The translations under genes and the position numbers were made by a program. This document shows, in pieces, positions 1-6,680 of a stretch of 10,216 nt of DNA. Below the pieces are notes generated by a model. It was not told the origin of the DNA, did no database searches, and saw nothing but the letters and a program-made list of their open reading frames with translations. This DNA comes from an uncultured Clostridium sp. (lineage in GTDB: Bacteria; Bacillota; Clostridia; TANB77; CAG-465): contig CAJLBR010000042.1 in NCBI GenBank assembly GCA_905204915.1, forward strand, positions 1-10,216, in the 5' to 3' direction. Within the stretch, counting starts at the first letter, position 1. Each line of letters begins with the position of its first letter.

Positions 1-1068
1 ATTAGAAATATTTTTTATATTTATTAAAGCATATGTAATAATGAAAGATAATATTCCTTGAAGTGTTTTATATTTTATAAGATATTTTAAAGAAAAATTA
101 TGCTTTGAAATTGTTGCATATATTTGAAAAATAATGGACAGACCACTAAAGCCTAAAGAAAAAGAAATTAAACATATTTTCATTATATATGAAAAATCAC
201 TGCTATATATGTTGTAGCTACCGGTAGTCATTTCTAGTATTGAAGATACTATTACAGCTAATTTTGATGAAATATTAAAATGATTAAATAACATGCTTAT
301 TGAATTTGATATTAAATTAAATATAATTATAAATCCGCATATCATAGCAAGTGATTTAAAACTGTTAAACATAGATGTTTTTATTATTTCCATAAAATTA
401 GTATTCTTTTTCTTGTTTGTTCTTTTGTTAGATTTTTCCAGATATGTTTTATTATATTCATTTAAAATATAAGCTTTTTTCCTTAATTTTGTCGTTTTTT
501 TATGTAAAAGCTTTAAATTATCGTTTCTTTCGTGTATAATTAAAGAGTCATCTAAGTGGTTGGAAATACAGCCTATTATTATTGCACTTAGATAATGTGA
601 AATTAAAATAAGAATACCTAGCTTTATGTTTTTAAAAAGACCGATTCCTATTGTAGAGAGTATAAATGCGGGATTACAATTATTAGTGAACTTTAGAAGA
701 TAGTAAGCTTCTTTTTTTGATATTTTTGAATTTTCATAAAGAACATTTACTGCTTTGGCACCCATTGGGAAACCACATAAAAATCCACTTATAATTGCGC
801 TTACACCGTGAGGAGATATTCTAAAAAATTTATATAGTATTTTTTCAAATTTTCTTGAAATGGAGTCTATTACATTAGTACTAAGGAGTATTTCAGTAAA
901 TAGCATAAATGGAAAAAGTGATGGAAATACTTTATTTAAAAACATGTTAATACTAACAGAAACCGAATTAAAATTTGCTTCTGAAAGTGTTAATAATAAA
1001 ATTAGAACAATAAAAAACATGGATGTTTTTAGTATTTTTTTTAATTTCAATACGATATATAGATTCAT
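1..1068 (-). CDS. ylbJ: YlbJ-like sporulation integral membrane protein (nucleoside-recognition/Gate fold), 3' end outside window
   Basis: Translating the minus strand from the ATG at 1068-1066 gives 356 codons without a stop, running off the left edge, so the C-terminus is missing (Bacillus YlbJ is about 400 residues, so most of the protein is here). The protein is hydrophobic, with a first membrane segment at about residues 15-30 (MFFIVLILLLTLS) and several more later. Family hallmarks are the FPSLFPFML stretch, GVSAIISGFLCGFPMGAK near residues 90-105, FTNNCNPAFI followed by LSTIGIG, and ILEMTTG near residue 280. A lysine-rich hydrophilic loop at about 175-220 separates the two membrane halves, as is usual in this family. 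B. subtilis YlbJ is a mother-cell (sigma-E) protein needed for normal spore formation; its transported substrate is not established. The start is supported by AGGTG at 1082-1078, nine bases upstream. The family call is strong; the sporulation role is inferred by homology. Confidence 0.85.
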   Translation of the reverse strand, partial: MNLYIVLKLKKILKTSMFFIVLILLLTLSEANFNSVSVSINMFLNKVFPSLFPFMLFTEILLSTNVIDSISRKFEKILYKFFRISPHGVSAIISGFLCGFPMGAKAVNVLYENSKISKKEAYYLLKFTNNCNPAFILSTIGIGLFKNIKLGILILISHYLSAIIIGCISNHLDDSLIIHERNDNLKLLHKKTTKLRKKAYILNEYNKTYLEKSNKRTNKKKNTNFMEIIKTSMFNSFKSLAMICGFIIIFNLISNSISMLFNHFNISSKLAVIVSSILEMTTGSYNIYSSDFSYIMKICLISFSLGFSGLSIIFQIYATISKHNFSLKYLIKYKTLQGILSFIITYALINIKNISN

Positions 1069-1087
1069 TTTAATTTACACCTGGTAA

Positions 1088-1116
1088 ATTTTATGACGAA
1101 AGGAAGAAAAATATGC
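1088..1116 (-). promoter_or_regulatory. Candidate sigma-E-type promoter for ylbJ
   Basis: On the minus strand GCATATT (1116-1110) is followed after 14 bases by CATAAAAT (1095-1088). These resemble the B. subtilis sigma-E consensus (KMATATT, 14-15 bases, CATACAAT) with one mismatch in the -10. The site lies in front of ylbJ, a sigma-E-regulon gene in B. subtilis. A start site about seven bases downstream would leave a leader of only about 13 nt, beginning at the Shine-Dalgarno site, which is a weakness. The -35 box overlaps the start codon of the divergent methyltransferase gene. Confidence 0.35.
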
Positions 1117-1985
1117 GATATAGCAAAGATTTAAAAGAGTACGAATTATTAGATATGGCAAATGGAGAAAAATTAGAAAAATGGGGAAAATATATTCTGA
1201 TAAGACCAGATCCACAAATTATATGGAATGAAAAATCATATCCTAATTTGTGGAAGGATGCACATGCTAGATATATTAGAAGTAACTCTGGTGGTGGCCA
1301 TTGGGAGAAATTAAAAAAGATGGATGATTCATGGAAAATAAAATATAAGGATTACACATTTAATTTAAAACCTATGGGATTTAAACATACAGGACTTTTT
1401 CCAGAACAATCAGTAAATTGGGATTATATGTATGATAAAATAAAAGGCAGAGTTTCAAAAGGCAAAAAAGTAAATGTACTAAATTTGTTTGCATATACTG
1501 GTGGTGCAAGTGTAGCGTGTAGTAGTGCAGGGGCATCAGTGTGTCATGTTGATTCATCTCAGGGCATGACAAATTGGGCTAAAGAAAATGTTAAATCAAG
1601 CAAACTAGATAATAATCCAATAAGATTTTTAGTAGATGATGTTGTAAAATTTGTAAATAGAGAAATAAGAAGAGGAAATAAATATGATGCAATAGTTATG
1701 GATCCTCCATCTTACGGAAGAGGAAAAAATGGAGAAGTGTGGTCAATAGAAAAAGATTTGTTTAATCTACTTAAATTATGTAGTAAGATACTAAGTGATG
1801 ATCCTTTGTTTGTTGTGGTAAACACATATACAGGTGGTCTGTCAGGAACCATTATAAAAAATGCATCAGAAATTGCTTTTAGAGAAAATAGAGTAAAAAA
1901 TATAAGTTTTGATGAAATAGGCTTAAAACAGAAAAATACTAATAGATTTTTACCATGTGGTATTACTACAATATGTGAGTTTTAA
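1113..1985 (+). CDS. Class I SAM-dependent methyltransferase, COG1092 (RlmI-like, no PUA domain)
   Basis: A 290-residue protein. An N-terminal part (about 1-105) carries the family's GGGHWEKL and GLFPEQSVNW segments, followed by a Rossmann-fold SAM domain. The SAM-binding motif I is NVLNLFAYTGG at about residues 121-131, the acidic residue for the ribose is Asp147 (HVDSSQG), and motif IV is MDPPSYGRG at 196-204. These match the COG1092/Methyltrans_SAM family, which includes the 23S rRNA m5C methyltransferase RlmI, but the N-terminal PUA RNA-binding domain of RlmI is absent, so the substrate (probably rRNA) cannot be stated. The ATG at 1113 has AAAGGA at 1099-1104 eight bases upstream. A weak extended -10 (TGG at 1082-1084 plus TAAATT at 1085-1090) could drive it, but no good -35 is seen. 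It diverges from ylbJ, and the rpoZ promoter begins two bases after its stop. Confidence 0.85.
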   Translation: MRYSKDLKEYELLDMANGEKLEKWGKYILIRPDPQIIWNEKSYPNLWKDAHARYIRSNSGGGHWEKLKKMDDSWKIKYKDYTFNLKPMGFKHTGLFPEQSVNWDYMYDKIKGRVSKGKKVNVLNLFAYTGGASVACSSAGASVCHVDSSQGMTNWAKENVKSSKLDNNPIRFLVDDVVKFVNREIRRGNKYDAIVMDPPSYGRGKNGEVWSIEKDLFNLLKLCSKILSDDPLFVVVNTYTGGLSGTIIKNASEIAFRENRVKNISFDEIGLKQKNTNRFLPCGITTICEF

Positions 1986-1986
1986 C

Positions 1987-2015
1987 TTTACAAAAATACA
2001 TAAATATGGTAAAAT
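1987..2015 (+). promoter_or_regulatory. Sigma-A-type promoter of the rpoZ operon
   Basis: TTTACA (1987-1992), a 17-base spacer, and TAAAAT (2010-2015) preceded by TGG (2007-2009), an extended -10. The predicted start is near 2022, giving a leader of about 22 nt before the rpoZ ATG. The -35 begins two bases after the methyltransferase stop codon, and no terminator lies between, so read-through from the upstream gene is also possible. Confidence 0.75.
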
Positions 2016-2043
2016 AATATTGTTTATGAAAGGGGATTTTTAT

Positions 2044-2310
2044 ATGTTATCAGATCCAAATGTAAAAAAAATATGTCCAAAAGTAGGTAATAGATATGAG
2101 GCAGCTCTTGCTATATCCAAAAGAGCAAGAGATATAGCTCAAAAGAGATATGAGGAAAATGATCCGGAGATAAAAGATCCAGTTGATATAGCGTCAGAAG
2201 AAATTGCAGATGGAAAAGCTTTTGTTAAAATGCATGGTAAATATGTTGTAGAACCTAATTTTAATGAAAATGAAAAAGAAAGTTCTACTGACGAAGTAGT
2301 TAAGGAGTAA
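2044..2310 (+). CDS. rpoZ: DNA-directed RNA polymerase subunit omega
   Basis: An 88-residue protein with the omega core: NRYEAALAISKRARDIA (about residues 14-30), DPEIKDPVDIASEEIADGK (about 39-57), then an acidic, poorly conserved tail. Omega binds the beta-prime subunit and helps RNA polymerase assembly and stability. The ATG at 2044 is chosen because AGGGGA (2031-2036) sits seven bases upstream. The frame stays open back to an ATG at 1957, but that would start inside the methyltransferase gene, and the ATG at 2026 lies directly against the Shine-Dalgarno site. The gene heads a three-gene operon with a CMP-kinase homologue and a hexose-phosphate mutase. In many Firmicutes rpoZ instead follows gmk, which encodes guanylate kinase; here no gmk is upstream. 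Confidence 0.93.
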   Translation: MLSDPNVKKICPKVGNRYEAALAISKRARDIAQKRYEENDPEIKDPVDIASEEIADGKAFVKMHGKYVVEPNFNENEKESSTDEVVKE

Positions 2311-2317
2311 TATTAAA

Positions 2318-2881
2318 GTGTCAAAGAAACATATAATTACATTAGCTGGAGATCCAGCTAGTGGTAAGGGAACAGTAAGTAAACTTTTAGAAAAAGAATT
2401 AAACTATACAATATATAGAAATGGTGAATATTTTAGAAAGCTTGCAAAAGAACATAACATGAGTGTCACTGAATTTAATATATATGTAAAGGATCATCCT
2501 GAAATTGACATTGAAATTGAAAAAAGCGCTGAAAAATATGCTAAAGAACATGATAACTTGATAATAGACGCAAGACTTGGTTTTTTTGTTGTTCCAGATT
2601 CTTTCAAAGTATATCTTACAATAGAACTTATGGAAGCTGCTAGAAGGGCTTTTAATGACCAGTCAAGGAAAGATACAGAATCTTTTGAATCTGTAGAAGA
2701 ACATGCTGCAGATATGAAAAAAAGATATGAATTAGAAAATGAAAGATATTATAATGTATATAATGTAAGAAAAGACGATATGTCTCATTATGATTTAGTA
2801 CTTGATACAACTTCTCTAAGCCCAGAAGAAGTAAAGGAAAAAATATTAATACAATATTTTAAGTGGTTAAAAAATCATTAG
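2318..2881 (+). CDS. Cytidylate kinase-like P-loop NMP kinase (archaeal-type, COG1102)
   Basis: A 187-residue P-loop kinase. The Walker A loop is GDPASGKGT at about residues 11-19. It is followed by the RNGEYFRKLAKEH segment and DPEID-like HPEIDIEIEKSA, then IIDARLGFF at about 82-90 (NMP-binding region) and a C-terminal YDLVLDTTSLSPEEV. This order and wording match the short archaeal-type CMP kinases rather than the roughly 220-residue bacterial Cmk. The expected reaction is ATP-dependent phosphorylation of CMP or dCMP, but the exact nucleotide is inferred from family only. Translation starts at GTG 2318, because TAAGGAG (2301-2307) lies ten bases upstream and no ATG fits. Only seven bases separate it from the rpoZ stop, and its own stop TAG overlaps the Shine-Dalgarno site of the next gene, indicating translational coupling. 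Confidence 0.82.
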   Translation: MSKKHIITLAGDPASGKGTVSKLLEKELNYTIYRNGEYFRKLAKEHNMSVTEFNIYVKDHPEIDIEIEKSAEKYAKEHDNLIIDARLGFFVVPDSFKVYLTIELMEAARRAFNDQSRKDTESFESVEEHAADMKKRYELENERYYNVYNVRKDDMSHYDLVLDTTSLSPEEVKEKILIQYFKWLKNH

Positions 2882-2894
2882 AGGTGTTGAATTG

Positions 2895-4274
2895 ATGAAT
2901 GTAACAAAAAATATAAATAAAAGTATTTTTAGAGGATATGATATCAGAGGAATAAATGATATTGATCTTACTGAAGACGTTGCTTATACAATTGGTAAAT
3001 CTTATGGTACAATTCTTATTAATGACTATAGTTCTAAAAAAGTTATTGTTGGTCATGATAATAGAGTATCATCAGAAATGTTATCAGGAGCATTTATAAA
3101 AGGTGTTAATGATACAGGTGTAGACGTTATTGATATAGGTCTTGTAACAAGTTCAATGTTATACTATGCTTGTGAGATTTTTTCAATATATGCAGGTGTT
3201 ATGATCACAGCAAGTCATAATCCAAAAGAATATAATGGATTTAAATTGAGCTTTGATAAAAAAGGTGAAATCTGTGGTGATGAAATTGCTAACTTTAGAG
3301 ACTTTACATTAAACGGAGAATTTATAAATGGTTCTGGAAATGTAGAAGTTAAAAATATTAACAAACAATATGCAGATATGATGATTTCAAAATTTGATTT
3401 TAAAAATAAAATGAAAGTTGTAGTTGATCCTGGAAACGGAACATCTTCAATAATTGTTCATGATATATTTTCAAATTTAAATTTAGATGTAACTTATATT
3501 TGTGATACATCAGATCCAAATTTCCCAAATCATCATCCAGATCCAGCAGAAGCAAAAAATTTAGTAATGTTACAAGATAAGGTAAAAGAAATTGGTGCAG
3601 ATATTGGTATTGCTTTAGACGGAGATAGTGATAGAGTAGGACTTGTAGATAATGAAGGAAAGATAATTTCAAGTGACTATTATATGGCTATAATGTCAAA
3701 GCATATCTTACCAAAGTTAGATAAAAAAGGAATAATATTTGATGTTAGTTGTTCAAAAACTTTATCTGATGAAGTAAGAAAAGCAGGAGGCACACCTGTA
3801 GTATATAAAACAGGAAATTCTTATATTAAAAGAGAAATGCTAAAACAAGGAATGCTTTTTGGAGGAGAAATATCTGGTCATACATTTTTCAATGATAAAT
3901 TTTATGGCTTTGATGATGGAATCTATGCTGGTCTTAGAATGGTAGAGTTACTAGATGAAGAAGGTAAGACATTATCTGAGTTAGAATCAGAACTTGCGAA
4001 ATATTATTCTACACCAGTTATAAAAATAAAAGTTGATGACTTAAAAAAAGCTTTAATAGTAGAAAAAGTTAAAGAATATTGTATAAATAAAGGTTATAAT
4101 ACTGCTACAATAGATGGTGCTAGACCTGAATTTGACGATGGTTTTGCAATAGTAAGAATGTCTAATACCACACCATGTTTAACTTTAAGATTTGAAGCTA
4201 CAACACAAGAAAGATTAGAACAAATTAAAAACGAATTTGAATCTTTAGTAAATAAATTGATAAATGAAATTTAA
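2895..4274 (+). CDS. Phosphomannomutase/phosphoglucomutase (alpha-D-phosphohexomutase family)
   Basis: A 459-residue, four-domain phosphohexomutase of normal length (about 450-470). The N-terminal SIFRGYDIRG is typical of the ManB/AlgC branch. The catalytic phosphoserine loop is TASHNP with Ser107; the metal loop is DGDSDR at 242-247; the sugar-binding loop is GGEISGH at 323-329; and the phosphate-binding loop is RMSNTTP at 421-427. All active-site elements are intact. It interconverts hexose 6- and 1-phosphates, feeding sugar-nucleotide and envelope polysaccharide synthesis; mannose versus glucose preference cannot be decided here. The ATG at 2895 has GAGGTG (2881-2886) eight bases upstream; an in-frame TTG at 2892 is less well spaced. 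It is the last gene of the rpoZ operon, ending just before a strong terminator. Arginine is encoded almost only by AGA, typical of the AT-rich host. Confidence 0.9.
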   Translation: MNVTKNINKSIFRGYDIRGINDIDLTEDVAYTIGKSYGTILINDYSSKKVIVGHDNRVSSEMLSGAFIKGVNDTGVDVIDIGLVTSSMLYYACEIFSIYAGVMITASHNPKEYNGFKLSFDKKGEICGDEIANFRDFTLNGEFINGSGNVEVKNINKQYADMMISKFDFKNKMKVVVDPGNGTSSIIVHDIFSNLNLDVTYICDTSDPNFPNHHPDPAEAKNLVMLQDKVKEIGADIGIALDGDSDRVGLVDNEGKIISSDYYMAIMSKHILPKLDKKGIIFDVSCSKTLSDEVRKAGGTPVVYKTGNSYIKREMLKQGMLFGGEISGHTFFNDKFYGFDDGIYAGLRMVELLDEEGKTLSELESELAKYYSTPVIKIKVDDLKKALIVEKVKEYCINKGYNTATIDGARPEFDDGFAIVRMSNTTPCLTLRFEATTQERLEQIKNEFESLVNKLINEI

Positions 4275-4275
4275 G

Positions 4276-4310
4276 AAAAAAAGAGTTTAGGGTTTCTAAA
4301 CTCTTTTTTT
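4276..4310 (+). terminator. Intrinsic terminator of the rpoZ operon
   Basis: AAGAGTTTAG (4281-4290) pairs perfectly with CTAAACTCTT (4296-4305) around a 5-base loop, followed by a T tract to 4310. An upstream A tract (4276-4280) can extend the stem. It begins right after the mutase stop codon. Confidence 0.9.
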
Positions 4311-4352
4311 ACATATAATAGTAATATTGGTAAAGAATTTAAAGGTGAAATT

Positions 4353-4877
4353 ATGTTTTTTAAAACAAAAAAATCAAGAGAAATTTATGATTTAATTATA
4401 GCTCATAGAGGACTACATACAAAATTTCCCGAAAATACAATAAAGGCATATGAAAGTGCTTTAGAAAAGGGTTATGCCATAGAACTAGATATTAGATTTA
4501 CAAGGGATGAAAAAATAGTATGCTTCCATGATAGATATACAAAGCGTCTTTTGGGAATTAGTGGTACTGCATCTCATAAAACTTATAAGGAGCTTAGTGG
4601 CTATTTTGTAAAGAAAACAAATGAAAAAATACCACTTCTTTCTGATGTATTAAAGCTTGTAGATGGTAAGGTTGCTTTACTAATTGAGGTTAAAGGTATT
4701 CTTACCAAACGTTTTCAAGAAAAATTATTAGAAATTTTAAAGGAATATAAGGGCGTTATATATTTTCATGCTAAAAACATGATTACATATATTAGACTTA
4801 GAAGATTATTCAATGATAGGACTTTCTATATACTAGATCCTTTAAGAAAAAGATTTAACTTTATAAAGAGTAAATAG
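4353..4877 (+). CDS. Short glycerophosphodiester phosphodiesterase-like protein (partial TIM barrel)
   Basis: A 174-residue protein matching the N-terminal two thirds of the GDPD family (usually about 240 residues). It keeps the catalytic set: HRG at 18-20, PENT with Glu27, ELD (Glu44, Asp46), FHD (His59, Asp60) and IEVK with Glu112. After that the expected QSFNP region is replaced by YFHAKN, and the protein stops after FIKSK, so the last barrel strands are missing. Hand alignment without gaps to the first module of the next gene gives about 97 identities in 172 positions (roughly 56%), ending exactly where that protein enters its linker to a second module. It lacks the membrane segment of its neighbour. 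AAAGGTG at 4341-4347 supports the ATG at 4353. A TATAAT lies at 4314-4319 but has no good -35. It may be a half-size functional protein or a relic of a larger gene; activity is uncertain. Confidence 0.75.
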   Translation: MFFKTKKSREIYDLIIAHRGLHTKFPENTIKAYESALEKGYAIELDIRFTRDEKIVCFHDRYTKRLLGISGTASHKTYKELSGYFVKKTNEKIPLLSDVLKLVDGKVALLIEVKGILTKRFQEKLLEILKEYKGVIYFHAKNMITYIRLRRLFNDRTFYILDPLRKRFNFIKSK

Positions 4878-4942
4878 TCAGAAATTATGTAAAACTTATT
4901 GCTTTTAATATTTCAAAACTAGCTGCTTTCATTCTATGCGAT

Positions 4943-4971
4943 TTGACAAAATCACTTAAATTTGTTATAAT
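4943..4971 (+). promoter_or_regulatory. Perfect-consensus extended sigma-A promoter for the two-module GDPD gene
   Basis: TTGACA (4943-4948), exactly 17 bases, then TATAAT (4966-4971) with TGT (4963-4965) directly before it, a full match to the -35, the -10 and the TGn extension. The predicted start is near 4978, giving a leader of about 50 nt. No terminator is seen between the preceding short gene and this promoter. Confidence 0.88.
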
Positions 4972-5028
4972 GATAAGAGTATTTATCAAAAATTTAAAAT
5001 TAATATTTGACATGGAGGTTTTTGCTGT

Positions 5029-6471
5029 ATGATTCCGTATATTGTTATGTCTATACTTGCAATATGCCTGCTGGTAAATGTAGGTGTCTTGAAGTTTAAG
5101 ACTAAAAAGTCTAGAGAAATCTATGACTTGGTAATTGCACATCGGGGTCTGCATATTAATGCCCCCGAGAACACATTGAAAGCGTATGATGAAGCTATAA
5201 AGAGAGGTCTTTCTATAGAAATAGACATTAGAAACCTGCCTGATGATAAAATTATTTGCTTTCATGATCGTTACACTAAAAGATTACTGGGATTTCCTGG
5301 TAAGGTACAGTCTATGAGTTATGAAGAAATTAAAAAGTATAGAGTTCTAAGTTCAGAAGAAAGGGTTCCACTTTTAGATGAAGTATTGAAATTAGTTGAT
5401 GGACAAATTCCAATATTAGTCGAAGTTAAGGGATCCTTTGACAAGGAATTTAGAGAAGCTTTTATTAAGGCAACTGAAAATTACAGGGGAGTTTTGTATT
5501 TCCATGTAAAAAATGTTGTAGCATATCATAGACTTAAGAAGCTTTATGGAAAAAGAGTATTTTATATTCTCAATCCATTCAGGCGTCGGTTTGAATTTAT
5601 AAAAGGAAAACATTATAAGCGTTTGGTTATTCCAAAGCTTGATGATCTGATTCTTACCGTAGAAACAACAGATACTGCTAAGAGTGTTATAAGCAAACTT
5701 TGGAAGGTTTCCAACAGGTATGAAACACGAACAAGAAAGAACCATTGGCTATTTAATACACCAATAGCTCATAGAGGTATTTGCACATCTGATATTCCGG
5801 AGAACTCCATTGATTCTTTTTTAGAGTGTGTAAAGAAGGGTGTAGGAATTGAAGCTGACTTTGTTTATTACAAAGGTGAGGTAAGATGTTATCATTCCGA
5901 TAAAGCATCTACTAGATTTGGTCAGCCAGTATCTTGTGCTGAAAAAATACCGATCGAAAAATCAATCACATTGAAAGAATTTCTTAAAGCAGTAGAGGGA
6001 AAAGTACCGGTAATATTTGATATAAAAGATGCTCACTTTGCTAATCGTAGACTTGAGAAACTCTTAATGGAAGAGCTGAAAAGTTACTCAGGTGAATATG
6101 TGGTTCAGTCATTTAATCCACGTGTTGTTTCATGGTTTGAAAGAAAGTATCCGCATATTAGACGTGGTCAGGTAGGTCATAGCTTAAGGGGCCTTAGAAA
6201 TAAGATTCCAAATCCAGTATTAATTGCGGTTAACTTCTGTTTATTCTATACTGGAAAACCGGATTATATAATGTATGACTTGGACAAGAATGTTCACATA
6301 CTTCCGACATTTAACAATATTGTTGGCCTTCCGGTTTTAGGATATGCACCTAAATCAGTAAAAGAAACGTATGAGTTTCAGGACTTCTTTGCAAACTTTG
6401 TATATGAAGATCTTGAAAATAGAGAAGCATGGGGGGAATACTTTAAGGAAAACTTTAATAAAGAAATCTAA
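5029..6471 (+). CDS. Membrane-anchored protein with two glycerophosphodiester phosphodiesterase-like modules
   Basis: A 480-residue protein. Residues 2-21 form one hydrophobic segment, probably a membrane anchor. Module A (about 22-194) has HRG 38-40, Glu47, E64/D66, HD 79-80 and VEVK with Glu132, but its later part lacks QSFNP and looks cut short. A linker of about 50 residues follows. Module B (about 245-470) has HRG 248-250, Glu258, E275/D277 and a complete second half with QSFNP at 360-364, RRGQVG and a final VLGYAPKS strand; its HD is altered to H-S-D (289-291) and the ExK motif to DIK (Asp331). GDPDs hydrolyse glycerophosphodiesters from phospholipid or teichoic-acid turnover to glycerol-3-phosphate. 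Which module is active is unclear. GGAGG at 5014-5018 sets the start. GC over 5101-5220 is about 38% by hand count, against 25% in a sample of the mutase gene, and CGN arginine codons are common, suggesting a different origin. Confidence 0.85.
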   Translation: MIPYIVMSILAICLLVNVGVLKFKTKKSREIYDLVIAHRGLHINAPENTLKAYDEAIKRGLSIEIDIRNLPDDKIICFHDRYTKRLLGFPGKVQSMSYEEIKKYRVLSSEERVPLLDEVLKLVDGQIPILVEVKGSFDKEFREAFIKATENYRGVLYFHVKNVVAYHRLKKLYGKRVFYILNPFRRRFEFIKGKHYKRLVIPKLDDLILTVETTDTAKSVISKLWKVSNRYETRTRKNHWLFNTPIAHRGICTSDIPENSIDSFLECVKKGVGIEADFVYYKGEVRCYHSDKASTRFGQPVSCAEKIPIEKSITLKEFLKAVEGKVPVIFDIKDAHFANRRLEKLLMEELKSYSGEYVVQSFNPRVVSWFERKYPHIRRGQVGHSLRGLRNKIPNPVLIAVNFCLFYTGKPDYIMYDLDKNVHILPTFNNIVGLPVLGYAPKSVKETYEFQDFFANFVYEDLENREAWGEYFKENFNKEI

Positions 6472-6498
6472 GATTAATTTCTTAGATTTCTTTTTTCT
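6461..6498 (+). terminator. Intrinsic terminator of the two-module GDPD gene
   Basis: A perfect 12-bp stem, AAGAAATCTAAG (6461-6472) with CTTAGATTTCTT (6481-6492), loop of eight bases, then more T. The left arm contains the end of the coding sequence, including the TAA stop at 6469-6471. Confidence 0.85.
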
Positions 6499-6528
6499 TA
6501 TGTTAACAAAAAAATATTTAAAAAGTAC

Positions 6529-6557
6529 TTGCGTAAATTATATTTATAGGGTATAAT
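6529..6557 (+). promoter_or_regulatory. Probable sigma-A promoter of rny
   Basis: TTGCGT (6529-6534), a 17-base spacer and TATAAT (6552-6557). The -10 is perfect and the -35 keeps the TTG. The predicted start is near 6564, leaving a leader of about 117 nt, longer than the other leaders in this window. Confidence 0.6.
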
Positions 6558-6569
6558 TTATTTGGGTGT

Positions 6570-6642
6570 ATTTTTATATATGCCATAAATTAATCTAACA
6601 TGATAAAATACAATAATTGGTAGATATATTATATATAAAAAT
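6570..6642 (+). repeat. Inverted repeat in the rny leader
   Basis: ATTTTTATATAT (6570-6581) is the exact reverse complement of ATATATAAAAAT (6631-6642). Inside, ATCTA (6593-6597) can pair with TAGAT (6621-6625). The outer stem is made only of A-T pairs, so it is weak and may be chance in AT-rich DNA. If it forms, it would place a structured element within the rny 5' leader, ending about 25 bases before the Shine-Dalgarno site. Confidence 0.3.
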
Positions 6643-6680
6643 GTTGGACATTGAAAAATAAATATTGAGGAGGAAAAGAG

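Noticed and set aside
860..1087. Open frame of 75 codons on the plus strand
   Set aside because: It is antisense to the N-terminal half of ylbJ, whose minus-strand translation shows clear family motifs; the plus-strand frame has no recognisable motif or good ribosome site.
1957..2043. Possible longer rpoZ with a 29-residue N-terminal extension
   Set aside because: It would overlap the methyltransferase gene and the rpoZ promoter, and the extension is unlike omega. The Shine-Dalgarno site fits the ATG at 2044.
4308..4336. TTTACA-N17-TAAAGA with TGG, as a promoter for the short GDPD gene
   Set aside because: The predicted start would fall inside the Shine-Dalgarno site at 4341-4347 and the -10 matches only half the consensus. 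The TATAAT at 4314-4319 has no -35. No promoter is therefore annotated for this gene.
4885..5265. Minus-strand frame of 126 codons
   Set aside because: It is antisense to the start of the two-module GDPD gene and its perfect promoter, with no family resemblance.
6371..6556. Plus-strand frame of 61 codons overlapping the end of the GDPD gene
   Set aside because: It runs through the GDPD gene end, its terminator and the rny promoter, has a low-complexity sequence and no good ribosome site.
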